DNA of 64,000 nucleotides, taken from NCBI RefSeq assembly GCF_052857255.1, contig NC_135505.1:50813007-50877006 (forward strand). Direction: 5' to 3'. A model generated the notes under the pieces. It made no database searches and was not told where the DNA came from. It saw only the letters and a program-made list of their open reading frames with translations. This document shows, piece after piece, positions 32,190 through 43,930 of the stretch. A program made the position numbers and the translations under genes. Positions within the stretch are counted from its first letter, which is position 1; each line of letters starts with the position of its first letter. This DNA comes from Amblyomma americanum. Its lineage: Eukaryota; Arthropoda; Arachnida; Ixodida; Ixodidae.

Positions 32190-34810
32190 GAATCGAGCCT
32201 TCCTGATCAGAATTTATTTGTAAAAGACACTCTAGTTTTTCCAGAAGGGCGTCATGATTTAGGGCGGAGACAATATAACCCGGTAACTTGTTCTAATGGT
32301 GAACGGCAAGAAACAATGGTGAATGACTAAAGAGGTTGGTACGTGCAAACATAGGTTCGATTTTGAGAGCACGATCTGAGCGCGGAAAGATACAGTGGGC
32401 AGGTTTAATATAGTATGAAGCGAATGAAGAGTGAGTGTGATACAATCTGTGAAAGTGTGACAATAGTGCTAGCATTGTTCACTTTTCGAGTGATTTTAGC
32501 TTTAGCGACGATTTGTTTGCCATTATGCTGGAATGACGTGAATAGTTCTTAGTTACAAATCTCGCTGCTTTATTTTGTATTGACTCCATTTTGTGAATTA
32601 AGTACAGTTGATGCGGGTTCCAAATTAAGGATGCGTATTCTATTTTTGAGCGGACGAGGGTAGTGTAAGCTAAATGTTTGGTGCAAGGATCAGCTTGGTA
32701 CAAGTGACGTCTGATGAAACCAAGTGCTTTAGATGATATACTTACAGTGGCTGCGATATGGTTATTCAATGTTAGATCAGGCGAAAAATGAACACCTAGG
32801 TATTTGACTGTGGAGACATTCTCAATGGAAATACTATTCATGGAATAACAGTGATTTTGAAGCTGGTAATGGTGGTGAATGTTATAGTCTTTGTTTTCGA
32901 GACGTTAATTTGCATTTGCCACTGTTCATAGCAAGTGGTGATTCGGTCCAGGTCTGTCTGCAAAGAGTTGATGTCGTCCGGGTTGGTTGTCTGTCTATAT
33001 TTAATATAGTCATCCGCAAATAATCTAGTAGTAGAGGTAATCAATTTACTTATATCATTATTGTAGATCAGGAATAAAATTGGTCCAAACAGCGAGCCTT
33101 GTGGCACGCCGGATTTTACCACGGTTGGGGAAGAACAACACCATTTACACAGACATATTGGTAACGATTAGTAAGAAAGTTAGTAATCCAAGTAATAATA
33201 AGCCTGTTAATGTTGAGAGAACTTAGCTTCAGTAATAAACGTTAATGGGGTACCTTATCGAACGCTTTCGCAAAATCAATAAATATAGCGTCATTCCTTA
33301 ATTTAGCGTGCACGGCATGATAAAGGTCGGTTATTAATTCAAACAACTGCGTCTCACACGTACGACCATGCAGGAAACCATGCTGATTAGGGAAAAAGAA
33401 ATTGTGCTCGGTTAAGTATTTCATTATGGCAGATGACAAGATATGCTCCAAGTTTCCAGTGTATACTCGTTAACGAGATAGGTCTGTAATTTGTTAGCAT
33501 GGATTGGTCACCTGATTTAAATATGTGAGATGCAATTGGTTTTGCTAATTTTAGCACTTTAGGGCAAATACTATCTGGACCAGGCGACAAGTTAATTTGT
33601 ATACTGTCAATAGCTTTCACTATACCTTTATGAGTGATGATAAGATTATTCATGGTGGCGCTAATAGAAGTGAAGTTAATATCAGGGGGAATTGGCATTT
33701 CTTCAGTGAATACGGAACTAAAAAATAAATTGAATTCTGTTGCTGCTTGTGATAATGAAAGGTGTTCGTCATCCTTTATAATTGTTAAATTTCTAGCTGG
33801 AGACTTGGGATTTATTACTTTCCGAATTTTTTTGGTATTATTTTTAAGTGAACCCGGCATATCATGAATAAAAAAATTATCCTTAGCTGCTTCAATCTTT
33901 TTCTAACATGCTGCTGCAAGGTTCCTGTAACGCTCCCAATCACCATTCGAGGCATTCCGTTTTGCTCTAGAGTATAAACGCTTCTTTTCATTAATGCATC
34001 TCTTTACTTGTGAAGTCAACGACGTATTGTGCGTTGATGGGGGAATGGTAATTTTTGTAATATATTTATCTTTCAGTTCAATTAGCTTGTCCTGGACTGC
34101 TCCTCAATTTTCTGCGCTTTTACGACAAAGAAATGTGTTTAAGAATTCTTCGGAAAATGACGAAAGCTCCCTCAAGATTTGGTCGACATTTGCTGGCGTA
34201 TAATCGTATATGACCTTATTTTGCATTTCAGTATTTTTAATTGGTAGGGCTTACTCGTAGTGTAAGACATTATGGTCACTAATGCACTCTAATATGCTTA
34301 TATGCATATTTTCTGGCTCAGTTGTCCGCACCAGGTGTAAAACGGCGGTTCCACGCGTTGGACAAGATACGGTTTGGGTCAGAATAAACAAAGAAAGTAA
34401 ATCAAAGAATTCTATACATACGCGTTGCGTTGTACCAATAGTGTGTGCGCACGCCCATCAGTCTATTCCAGGTTAGTTTAAATCACCAGCCAGGATTATT
34501 TCTGCGGTTCGGTACTTGTTTGCTAGAGAACTGAGTGATTCGCTGAGGTCAAATAATGATTCATTGCATCTGGCGGACGATAACATATACCTATGGCACA
34601 AGTAAAAAAGTTTCTAAACAACGTGAAACAGCTTGATAATGAAAGTTCGTTGTTCGTAACATCAGACGAAAACCAAGTTTCAATGCCAAGGATAATATCG
34701 GCTGCACAACATTCAGTGAGAGCGCACAGCCTGCCTTGTTTGTTTAACAGGCTTCGGCAGTTGGACACGATGATGGACAGTGCCCCTTCAACTTTATCGT
34801 TTCTATTCAT
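32190..34810 (-). pseudogene. CR1/L2-type LINE ORF2 (CRb): endonuclease and RT
   Basis: Leftward from 34810: an apurinic-like endonuclease start SIIVSNCRSLLNKQG and IILGIETWFSS, then a jump to GICYRPPDA that omits the middle of the domain; a linker with INLSPGPDSICPKVLKLAKP; RT with NYRPISLTSI, QHGFLHGRTCETQLFE, FIDFAKAFDKVPH, SGVPQGSLFGPILFLIYN and catalytic FADD near 33019-33008; a thumb with VKYLGVHFSPDLTLNNHI; and a C-terminal NKLPGYIVSALNHD near 32280. Frameshifts and stops occur, for example at 32479, but order and spacing are well kept. ORF2 would nick target DNA and copy the LINE RNA; this copy is dead. Confidence 0.85.
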
Positions 34811-34859
34811 TCGGTGTTGGCCGTTTCACGCTCCTCAAGTAAAACTTTGCGATCTTGCG

Positions 34860-35240
34860 AGCTATCATATACATACAGCTTTTTCTAAAAAGAACCTTGT
34901 CAAAAAGAAGCTTATATTTTTCAGTATCAGATTCTCGTTGCGCGCGCACAAAATCCCGGAGCTTTCTTCGTATGAATTGAATTCTTGGTGAAAAATCTTC
35001 TTCAATCCAGACACAGAACGTCTATATGTCTGAATTTGTGAGCGTTCTTCAAGATGTTACACTTGTCTTTGAAGTTCAAGAACTTTACAGCTATAGGGCG
35101 GACGGGACCTTGCTTATACTGTCCTACTATGTGGGCTCATTCAATTTCTCCTCCCTGGATATCAAGATTTGCCGATATAAACTCAGTGATTAACCTTTTC
35201 TGTGTCTTTCCAATCTTCTAGTGAGTTTGCAGCAATGGCC
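34860..35240 (-). pseudogene. CRb ORF1 fragment
   Basis: In minus-strand frames, KFKDKCNILKNAHKFRHID then IHTKKAPGFCARNENLI resemble the C-terminal part of a LINE ORF1 RNA-binding protein. It lies directly upstream of ORF2, but motifs are weak and stops are present. Confidence 0.4.
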
Positions 35241-35274
35241 TTTAAAAACTAGGTTGTTCCAGGCAGTCAGCATA

Positions 35275-35455
35275 CTACTCCTGGTGTAGTGGTGCAGTGC
35301 TTACACTGTGCGCCAGTGCGCTGGGATGACAGGAGCTGCTACCGGTGGGACTTGTGCCATTCAGGTTCGCTCTTCCCGAGCAACTGCCCTCGCGCGACCA
35401 AAAAGTTTAATTCAGCCACCACCTGCCACGTTGCGTGGCCCCGCCATATTTTATT
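35275..35455 (+). repeat. SINE-B family copy
   Basis: GTGTAGTGGTGCAGTGCTTA, GGAGCTGCTACCGGTGGGAC and GCTCTTCCCGAGCAACTGCC match the family in order. Confidence 0.6.
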
Positions 35456-35799
35456 GGTACAATAGAGTTAACACGCACACTGATAGAGGAGCTTTTTGCT
35501 CAATGGGGTAGCTGAGGCCTACGCCTCAAATGAAAACAAAACTCCACGAGTGAATCGAATTGCATTAGCAGAACTGGGATTTCGCCTGATCTAGGTGACG
35601 ACAACCGACAACTCTCTAACTCTGCAGAACAGGATTTCTCCACCCTGGCGTAGTATGTCAACTGAGCCTCCTGCCTGACTACACGAATTAACCCTCGGCC
35701 CTCATTTCATAGCGGCTGAGGTGCAACTCACCAAGGCCGCGGGCAGATCTGTGACGCAGCAGAGGGGGATAAGAACGTCTGACTGCGTTCAGGACGTCA

Positions 35800-38712
35800 T
35801 GCGAAACTAACATGGCGACGTTTAATGCCAAAACCTTATTCAGTCAGGCTAGTGTAGCAATGGTATTTCAGGAACCAGTGAGTACTGAAACGTATATCAA
35901 AGGGCTTAGTGAGGCAAGGGGAGGGCACGTAGTATGCTATCAATGATTAGCGGAGAGGCGAGAAATAGTTGTGGGATTGTTCATCAATCCGGACATAACT
36001 GGTAACATGAAGTAATTCTACAGTATTAACAAGGGGGTGGCAGTTATAGAAATTAAGGTTAATAAGAGGTATAATCTAAACGTGGTAAAGCTTGACGCGC
36101 CCACCTCCAGCCATAATGTCCAAATCGTCGAACGCTCTATGAAAACGTAGACTGGGGAATGTGCAAATTAAAAACGTAGTACACAGTACTGTTCTTTTGG
36201 CGATAACATCATCTGTCACGCGGAATGTATTGCTGTTTTCTTTTTCATCTTGAAGCGAATGAAAAACGCTGATATCTCGGGCTATATAAGCGCCACGGCA
36301 GAGAGCTGCGCCACTCTGTTCTGCCCGACTGCCGCGATGAAATAAAAGCATTCCTGACAACCTTCGCTATCGCCGCTTTCTCGTCTTTCGTTGAATTGCC
36401 CTGAAACGTAACAGTACTCATAAGCGACTTCAATGGGAAGCTACAAAAGAAGCTTGACGTAGGCCAGGCAGTAGGAAACTACGAAATGCGCTCAAGGATC
36501 TGGAGGGAACAGGGCTTAGTACAGTTGAAAAAGTTAATTGATTGACATATCAGGGCAAACTCCCAGCGAACGAGAGAACCAGAATCGGAGGAGCAACAGT
36601 CGCAACGATGAGACAAAGACGTACGTAGACTTCATACTCATCACTTGCCCTGGTATCGTACGGGATGTTAACATTCTTCGAAAAAATGCGGTGTAGCAAC
36701 CACAGCTGTTTAATGAATCAAATTAGCATAGACTTTCATAAGAAACGAAGAAAACTAATGAAGCTGAAGGCAATTTCAGAGGTTGTGGTAGGAAGAAAAG
36801 TACAGTAAATAAAGATGTAACTTCAGAGCAGATATTCACAGAGGAACGACGATTTTAATGTTCGAACTGTGAAATATAACCTCACAGCTCTAATTACGGA
36901 GTGCACTGCAGAGGCAGGTCGTTGGATGGTTAACAGGATATGGGCGGATATGGGCGAGCTCTCTCAGGACACAAAAGACAGATTAAGAAATGCCAAAGAA
37001 TCAAATCATAAACACGACAGACACACTGGAACACGAAGAGCTGTCAAAATTAACCAAACGAACTTACATAGAACAATAAATACAGATAGAATCGAGCGTA
37101 TTCTAAACAACGAAAGTAACCTAAAAGCGGTGAAGAGGAAAATAGACACGGGCAAAATTAACATGTGTACGTTAAAAAACAAGAGCACTATCAATAGCAA
37201 CATGCATGAGATTGTCAACGTAGCCGAAGAGTTCAACAGAAATCTGCACAAGAGCAGATTTAATCAAGACGCGAAGCAGATAGAAAGTATCGCAAAGCAG
37301 TGGGACCTCCCGCCAGTAAAGAAGAAGGAAGGAAATAAAACGTCAGGAACAATACAATGATTAAAATAACTGGTGAGGATCATGTAACAACCAATCGGCT
37401 GAAACGCAGAATGGATATTTTGGAAGAAAAACTAGCCATCGCGTTCGCACAGTGCCTCACAAATTCGAGTGTACCATAAGTTAGGAAGAACGCGAACATA
37501 TTGATCTATAAGAAAGGATACATCAACGATACGAAAAAATAACGACCAAACAGGTTGGTGTATGTGGCGTAAAAGGTATGTACTAAAGTAATAACTAATG
37601 CAGTCAGCGCAGCCTCAGACTTCAAACTAATGATCACGCAGGTTTTCGTAATAGATACTCGACAATAGGGAATTAACACACTATCAATAAATGAGAGAAA
37701 ATTATGCAGAATTTACCCAACTCCTGTACACAGTCTTCATTTATTAAAAAAAGAATCTGACCTAGTCCAAACCTCCCCAACCACTCAGACATAAGGGAAA
37801 CAGTGTGTTTAAGTAAAAATACTGTGCTATACATATTGCGTCTTCACAGCTCTCATAGTCCACCATAATGTCAGCAACAAAATTTCAATGGCGATGGTTG
37901 TCATGCAAGGAGACAAGGTGTCGCCAATGCTGTTTGCAGGATGTACGCACAGGCTTCCATTTGAATTGGTTGGGGATAAAATTTAATAGAGAATATCATA
38001 GTAATCTCTGATTCGCTGATGACATTGCCTCACTAAGTTACGCAGGAGATGAACTTCAAAGCGAAAGTAATTTTCGACAGTCTCGGAAAGGAACCGCGGT
38101 TTACAAAGGATAGTAAGGTGCTGGAAGTGCAAAGGTAATACATCTATTTAGGCCACCTAGTGACCTCACAGTCGAATCACGAGAGCAGAATATCGACAAG
38201 AATAAGAATGGCGTGGAGCACACTTCGCAGGTTCTCTATGATAATGAATAGGAGTTTGCCAGTACCACCGAAAACAAAAATTATTAACAGCTCTATCGAA
38301 CTGGACTCACCTACGGGGCAAAAATCTGGAGGCTAATGAAAAATGTTCAGCTGAAGGACAACACAGCAAACTATGGAAAAAAAATGATTGCTCAAAATAT
38401 AATACACAGTGAAAAGGCACAGTGGGACAGCAAACGAACGCGGAATAATGGCATCCTAGTCGAAATCAAAACGACGAAATGGGCTTGGGCAGGGCATGTA
38501 ATGCGAAGGGAAGGGAAGCGATAGCCCTTAATGTGAATGGACTGAATTCCAAAAGAAGGGAAATGTAGCAGGGGCCGGCAGGATGTTATGCGGTCGGTTG
38601 AGATTAGCAAATTTGCGGGGATAGGGTGGCCGCGGTTGGTACGGGAGAGGGTTATTTGGAGAGGTATCAGAGAGGCCTTTTCCCTGCAGTGTGCGTAGTC
38701 AAGGTGAATATA
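35800..38712 (+). pseudogene. RTE-type LINE (RTEb), endonuclease and RT
   Basis: Endonuclease starts near 35810 with MATFNAKTLFSQA and GLSEARGGHVVCYQ, reaches VVKLDAPTSSHN at 36110, then is interrupted by a solo LTR and resumes with VTVLISDFNGKL at 36410. A connector of about 160 codons (36869-37360) has NESNLKAVKRKIDTGKINM and NVAEEFNRNLHKSRF. RT follows with GEDHVTTNRL, ILEEKLAIAFAQCL, LIYKKGYIN, YVA-KVCTKVIT and catalytic FADD at 38012-38023. The thumb has RIRMAWSTLRRFS, and the 3' end has WAWAGHVMRREG, SLQCA and a GATAATGATA-like tail. Many stops. Confidence 0.85.
36190..36413 (+). mobile_element. Solo LTR, 224 bp, with 4-bp target duplication
   Basis: The insert starts TGTTCTTTTGG and ends CGTAACA, giving TGTT...AACA ends, and is flanked by GTAC at 36186-36189 and 36414-36417. 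Removing it restores a continuous RTE endonuclease frame across the join. Inside are a TATATAAG box (36283-36290) and AATAAA (36341-36346) 55 bp apart, as expected for an LTR core promoter and poly(A) signal. The parent family is not identified. Solo LTRs arise by recombination between the two LTRs of a full element. Confidence 0.8.
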
Positions 38713-38744
38713 ATGATACAGGGAGTAGAAATTACACTCAATCT

Positions 38745-39015
38745 ATCCGCATCTAAGTTGTGCACTTGTAAGATACAGCTGCTATACACCTTCCTCAACC
38801 GAAATATTGATAAACTGCCATTTATGTCCTGAGAGAACCTGCCAAATGTCCTGCACCCCACTCTGATTCTTGTAGTTCTTTTCCTTTCCTGATCCGGAAG
38901 AGCAGTCACTACCTGCCTTTGGACACATCACCTTAGAACTTCGTTCACCGCCTCGCTACCAACTGTATACTCTATTCCTTTCCATGATTGTTAATATTAC
39001 TTTTTTTTCTTATTA
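38745..39015 (-). pseudogene. RTEc LINE, RT thumb piece
   Basis: Minus-strand ALPDQERKRTTRIRVGCRTF then GRFSQDINGSLSIF and KVYSSCIL match the RTE thumb; upstream, NINNHGKE fits the preceding palm-thumb link. It continues the RT that breaks off at about 41530, so about 2.5 kb lies between the two pieces. Confidence 0.65.
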
Positions 39016-39039
39016 ATTTTCCGACCGACCATTCAGCTC

Positions 39040-39150
39040 TGTCTGTTTTAGTGCAGCAGTAACAAAACCGAAGTTCATGCACCTTAGAAGAAAAGATGAC
39101 AAAGGTGTTGTGATTAAAGACTGAGCGTTCTAAGGAACGGCTGCGTGTAT
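39040..39150 (+). repeat. Left terminal repeat of the gag-Y-box unit
   Basis: GCAGCAGTAACAAAACCGAAG, TTCATGCACC and CGTTCTAAGGAACGGCTG match 41435-41515 in direct orientation with an indel of about 25 bp. It may be a short LTR starting TGT. Confidence 0.45.
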
Positions 39151-39303
39151 GAACCGCTGCGTGCATGCGCCGTTATCCTGTTGAGAGCAACAACAACGGC
39201 CACGAATTGTTTTTGATCCATACAAAAAGCTGCAGGCGACGAACGTCGGCTCTGACAGAGATCACCACTAACCACTCCTCTTTCGCAGTGGCCGGGACTT
39301 CCT

Positions 39304-40050
39304 TTGGCTGCATCATTTGCCGCAACCTCCACCTCGTCCGAAAGCAGTGTCAACACCTCCTCGACCAATTTTGTGGAGGACCTCCTTCCCGCAGCCCTAT
39401 GTACCCTGTCACTTCATCTCCGGGAGCTGACCTCCTCTTTCACGACCATGATCGGAAGCAGTTCGCTGTCGTCCGTCACTCCCGTGCAGCTTCAGGAGAT
39501 TCATGGCTTTTCTCATGATTCAGCGGGATGGGTCCGAGTCGACGAAGTTGCTGCCTGCCACTTCACCTGGTATTCCGATGCAACGCTCACCTTCGCGGAG
39601 GACCTTCGCGGAAGACCTTCGCGGAGCCGCTCGCACCTGGCACCTGTATGAAGGCCGCCGCTACAGCACCTGGTCGGCCTGTAGATCTGCCCTCCTGGCC
39701 TCTTTTGCTCTGCTGCCGATTGCGCACGATGACAAATTCGTGCCGATGCAATCGCGGCGCAAAGATATGGATGATGATGACGAAGTTTACGAGTATGAAA
39801 AGATAACACTGCTAGAGGCCTGCATCATCGCGTGGGCCGCGCCTGCCTCCAAGCAGTAAGTCGGTCACGGCCTGTGTGATGACATCCATGCGCCTATCCT
39901 GGGCACTCGGGACACGGACTGAGTCCACGCCTTCGTGCGCCTGTTCGTCGTACTGCAGGACACAGCATCGTCGCGAAATGCAGTTTTTCGCCATCACGTC
40001 TGCCGATCGTGCAAGAATACGGAATCAACACAGAGAGGTACAGGGCCAAC
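39304..40050 (+). pseudogene. Gypsy-like gag (Gy5)
   Basis: The N-terminal frame from 39304 contains FVEDLLPAALCTLSLHLREL. After a frameshift near 39500 the next frame has GSESTKLLPATSPG, EDLRGAARTWHLYEGRRYS and ALLASFALLPIAHDDKF, typical of tick-type gypsy Gag. It continues past TAA (39857) and a TGA near 39920 to DTASSRNAVFRHHVCRSCKN, possibly a damaged zinc knuckle. No protease or RT follows; a cold-shock domain begins instead. Confidence 0.65.
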
Positions 40051-40472
40051 CGTGCACCCCGGTTTCCCGGCTGCGTGTGCGAGCCACGGTGAAGTGGTTC
40101 AACTTAGCGGGTGGCTACTGCTTTCTCTATAACACCCACATCATTCAGGACATTATCGCTCACCGCACCGTGATGGAACATAGGAAGCCAAGGAAGCTTT
40201 ATTGCATCCTGGAAGGACTGGTGGTTGGGTATGAAGCCGTATGGGAGGCGAAAGGTGGCGAAGCGGCCAACGTCATTATACTCGACGCAAAACGCGCACA
40301 AGATAGTTGCAACGTGTCGAGAAGCAAAACGCCCGCACCTAACGGTTCTCACAAAGAAGTAAGGAAAGGTAGGATGCTGTCGGAGGAAAAGGCGTCAAGC
40401 AATGCAATGACGCTTATTCCATGGGAGCTATGGTACATCGGGAGGATTGCTCCACACGAGGCAGATTACTAG
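40030..40472 (+). pseudogene. Y-box-type cold-shock domain, directly after gag
   Basis: An open frame that begins upstream (39876) and ends at TAG 40470-40472 reads TPVSRLRVRATVKWFN, GGYCFLYN, IIAHRTVMEHRKPRK and EAKGGEAANV. This follows the eukaryotic Y-box domain nearly without gaps, including residues before the domain and the KG-EAANV end. Identity to the family is about 40% by eye. RNP1 (normally GYGFI) reads GYCFL and RNP2 (normally FVH) reads IAH, so nucleic-acid binding is probably impaired. No stop interrupts the domain. The basic/aromatic Y-box tail is not recognisable and no poly(A) tract or intron is evident. It is a processed pseudogene or a domain captured by the element. Confidence 0.7.
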
Positions 40473-40934
40473 ATACCGCGCAAGGAGACAAAGCCACTGG
40501 CAGGTCACCTGCAGTTGCTACTCTTTCATGAGCACAACATTCAACAAGTCGTCGGGATGCTCCGGCGGCAGTTTTGTGTGGAACAAAAGGAGAAACGAGA
40601 CGTTGATGACACTACTACCAAACAAGAATAGGCCCCGGGTCTACAAGTGGACGCTGCTGCAAGTTTTTACTATGGGCGGCGAACAGGACACACGTGGTGC
40701 AACTAGAGACGGCAACAGGCACGTACCGCCAGCGCCTGAAGAGTTCCTGGCATACAGCAAATGCCGCTCGCCCAGGTACCCAGATTTAATGTAAACAGAA
40801 GATCCAGCCACCAAAATAATTGCGACTAAACGAAATAACAATCCACAAAAATTCTGAACTTTTCAACGACTGTTGCGCCAAGCAGAAAAGAAGGAATCTT
40901 AGAACTCTCCGAAGACATCTGCAGGCAGTGGGGA
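40473..40934 (+). other. Unassigned part of the gag-Y-box unit
   Basis: A 115-codon frame (40447-40794) has no recognised motif. This may be decayed pol, Y-box 3' sequence or unrelated DNA. Confidence 0.3.
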
Positions 40935-41375
40935 CAAAAAATTGGTTTTAGGTTAATTTGGCTAACCCTGGAATTCAGCAAACAGCAAGGACGCTTGTTA
41001 AGCGTCTGATGCTCGCCCAGGGTACCTTCGCTGCACTCTCGCGACAGCCGTTCTATATACATCCACATGACAACGTGGCTATGGCATGGTGTCACATGGT
41101 GTTACGACCCGCATCGGATGCCATCAGGTATCTTCACATCACCCCATCGAATGTTCTTAAGGTCAAAAATCAACCCAAAGGTCACTGAATGTCAAAGGTC
41201 AACTAAAGGTCATGGGTCATGGTCAGGGGTCAATGCTTCGGCACCATAACTGTACCACATATGGCCATACACAACTAGAGTGGTTGTGCTCAAGGTCGAT
41301 CAAGGTCATCCTCCGTCCTACGTGACGACTGCTTCACCTAGCGTAGTGAAGCTTTTCGCTTCAAAATGGTCGTCC
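40935..41375 (+). repeat. Dispersed 0.4-kb repeat with AGGTCA half-sites, copy 2
   Basis: Partner of 13640-14050. Perfect AGGTCA occurs at 41160, 41179, 41196, 41207 and 41303, with GGGTCA at 41214 and 41227 and TGGTCA at 41220. All are on the same strand. Confidence 0.7.
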
Positions 41376-41434
41376 GCAGGAAATGCTGACAATGTGATTG
41401 CTGATACTTCTTTCTAGGTCCTCATTCGTCGTCG

Positions 41435-41515
41435 TATGTAGAGCAGCAGTAACGAAAAGAAAGTGCATGCACCATCAAGAAGAAAGAAGGAGCGTTCTTT
41501 GGAACGGCTGTATAT
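41435..41515 (+). repeat. Right terminal repeat of the gag-Y-box unit
   Basis: GCAGCAGTAACGAAAAGAAAG, TGCATGCACC and CGTTCTTTGGAACGGCTG match the left copy at 39040-39150 in direct orientation. The RTEc LINE resumes just to the right. Confidence 0.45.
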
Positions 41516-42584
41516 CCCCTTTGACCCTCTACGCTCATGCTCATGGATCATGCTGTGCAAGTTAACCTCTGAGTGACTTAGCAAGGCAATGTCATCAGCC
41601 AATCGCAGGTTACTAATGCATCCTTTAACTTTTTATGCCCAACGGTTCTCTGTACAGGATTCTGAGTACCTTCTCTAAAAAAGGCGGGGATTAACAATGC
41701 CGCGAGTGTGTCTTCTTTATGGTAGCTGCACTTTATGGAGGACCGCGGACGCTATGCAGCCTTTTAAATCTGTTCCTGCAATTTTACGCAAGGGTTATCT
41801 CCACCCTGATCTCGTATTGCCTGCACGGCTGCAGAAGTTTCAGTTGGGTTCAATGCTCTGTGTTATTCTACGAAGGCTTATATAGGGGTTGTTTATATCG
41901 TGCGCATTTCTCTCACATGATTGTTAGTGTGGGTAAGACCTGTGTTCGAGTTTGCTTTGCTCGAATTTCCGCAAGCTTGCTCCAGTTTGCACAATTAGCA
42001 TAGAAAATTTCTGGCATGCAATGGATAGTAAGCTGATCGGTCTGCCAATTTTCAAGGGCTTCACGTCTCCTTTCTTATAAATTACGAGTATGTTAATGTT
42101 CTTTCGAATTTTCGGTCCACTCCAGGTCATAAATAAGGCACTGCATATGTAGTGTGGCTAGTTTCTCTTGCGGAATCTCCCCACGGTCGTTACACAGAAG
42201 TGCGATTACCTGATCCCAAACAGCTGCTTTTTCTCTTTTCTTGGCCGCCAGGTCCGAGTATAGTCACTTACTGTGGGAGCTCCTTCTGTATAATTTACCC
42301 ACATTAGGCTTTACGTTTCATTACAATGAGCTTATTCTGATTCTGACCTACGCCCTTGATGTCCGCTACTGCCTCTCTCTTAATCTTGCTCATTAAATTG
42401 GCTACTGCAGATTTGTGTAGAACTCTTCTTCTAATTTAACCATCCAGGTTGTTAATGACATTCCCATCTACTTTCTCTTTAGGCATGGATCTGCATAATG
42501 ATAGCTGTAAGAATATCGTTCACTCCTTGAATAATAACAATTGGTTTTTGGGAAAGGAAATGGCGCGATATCTGTCTCATATAT

Positions 42585-42830
42585 CGGCGGACACCTGAAC
42601 CGCGCCGTAAGAGAAGGAATAAAGGAGGGAGTGAAAAAGAAAGGAAGAGAGAGGTGTCGTAGTGGAGGGCTCCGGAATAATTTCGACCACCTGGCTATCT
42701 TTAACGTGCACTGACATCGCACAGCACACGGTTGCCTTAGCGTTTTCTCTCCATAAAAACGCAGTCGCCGCGGTCGGGTTCGAACCCGGGAACTCCGGAT
42801 CAGTAGCCGGAGTTCCCGGGTTCGAACCCC
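42585..42830 (-). repeat. SINE-A variant ending in an inverted head
   Basis: The plus strand shows GTAGTGGAGGGCTCCGG, CTTTAACGTGCACTGACATC and a tRNA-like head complement with GGGTTCGAACCCG. Beyond it a second, inverted piece of the head begins, creating the palindrome at 42776. It lies within RTEc. Confidence 0.7.
42776..42829. repeat. Perfect 23-bp inverted repeat built from a tRNA-like B box
   Basis: Arms 42776-42798 and 42807-42829, with the left arm beginning GGGTTCGAACCCGGG, are exact reverse complements around an 8-base loop, ATCAGTAG. Each arm contains a GGTTCGAACC B box, which is itself palindromic. Confidence 0.95.
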
Positions 42831-43930
42831 GGGTTCACTGCTTACACGGTAAGATTGTTGTCCTCATTTATATTGGAATACCTGCTCTGTAGCGAGATCC
42901 TTAATGTTCTCTCTTACCGCTACATCGATGGTGGGATTTCTCCTTTCTAGCCATTTGTCTCGTCTTTGTAAGTCTGCACCAATTCGAGTCCTTACCTTCC
43001 TGTCCTTACATTGTCCTTACAACGCACCTTTCTGGGGACATCCACAGCAGGCAAGGTGTCAGTATAAGAGCACAGTAATAGGTGTATTTCATTTTTATTT
43101 GCTCCTTGGGGCTCTTCCATGTTCATTTCCCGTTTTTCGTTTCCAGAAGAAGGTATTCACGATCATAAATTATTTCCTGCTGCTATCTCTAGAATACCCT
43201 TTCCCCCACCCCTGCTATTCTTAGGGCCTGTGGAGGTCGCCCAGGGAGGCGACGGCGGCCACATTTACTGACGGCTGCCGAAGAGGAGACAGCAGCGGAG
43301 CGGCAGCGGCAGCGTCCAGCCCTGGCAATTGTCACAAGCGTTCTCTCTAGCGCGTGCTGGAACACTTCGTCCTTTTCGGCATCGCGCGCACTGCCAGCAG
43401 CGCGGGTCACTACAAGCGTATGCACTATTCGCCCCCAACTGTGCCTCAGCCTGTTTCATACTCAACTTCGCACTGAGTTCGCCCATCACTATATAGTACT
43501 CTGTTTTTACTTTTCTCATTGCCGATTTTACGTCTCCATAGTTGCTTCTGATGATCTGCTGATTGTGGCTGCATGTTCACACTTAGGCATGTTGGGCCTT
43601 TAGTGTCTACCAGTTATTAATATCATTTTACAATAAATCCGCATCTTAGTAATAATAAAGATTCCTCTATGTTGCAAGCTATATCTTGATTGATATTAAA
43701 TCTCACACTTAGTTCTTGTATCTCCACTCATCTCAGTATTATAGCACGTGGTCAACCTTAAATACTCTGTATGCCTCACCTGCCCTCCGAAATTCATTAA
43801 GCCCTACGACAGTCGCGAGTTCCTCGAACAGCACTGCTAGACATACCTGACTGCACAAGGTTCTAGCGTTGAAGGTTACCAGGTGCACTTTTATGTGGCT
43901 AAATGTACGAAGCCAGAAATTCATAGCGTC

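Larger units (their letters stand above)
41530..43930 (-). pseudogene. RTE-type LINE (RTEc), endonuclease to RT palm
   Basis: Leftward from 43924: endonuclease HLVTFNARTLCSQ, GLNEFRRAGEAYRVFK, YYIVMGELSAKLS (43490) and NEIHLLLCS (near 43080); a SINE-A insertion at 42830-42585; a connector near 42450-42200; RT with NILVIYKKGDVKPLK and RPISLLSIACQKF near 42100; and the catalytic region LADDIALLSHSEVNLHSMI at 41602-41545 (F changed to L before ADD). It then breaks off at the gag-Y-box unit and resumes at 39015. Stops throughout. Confidence 0.75.
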
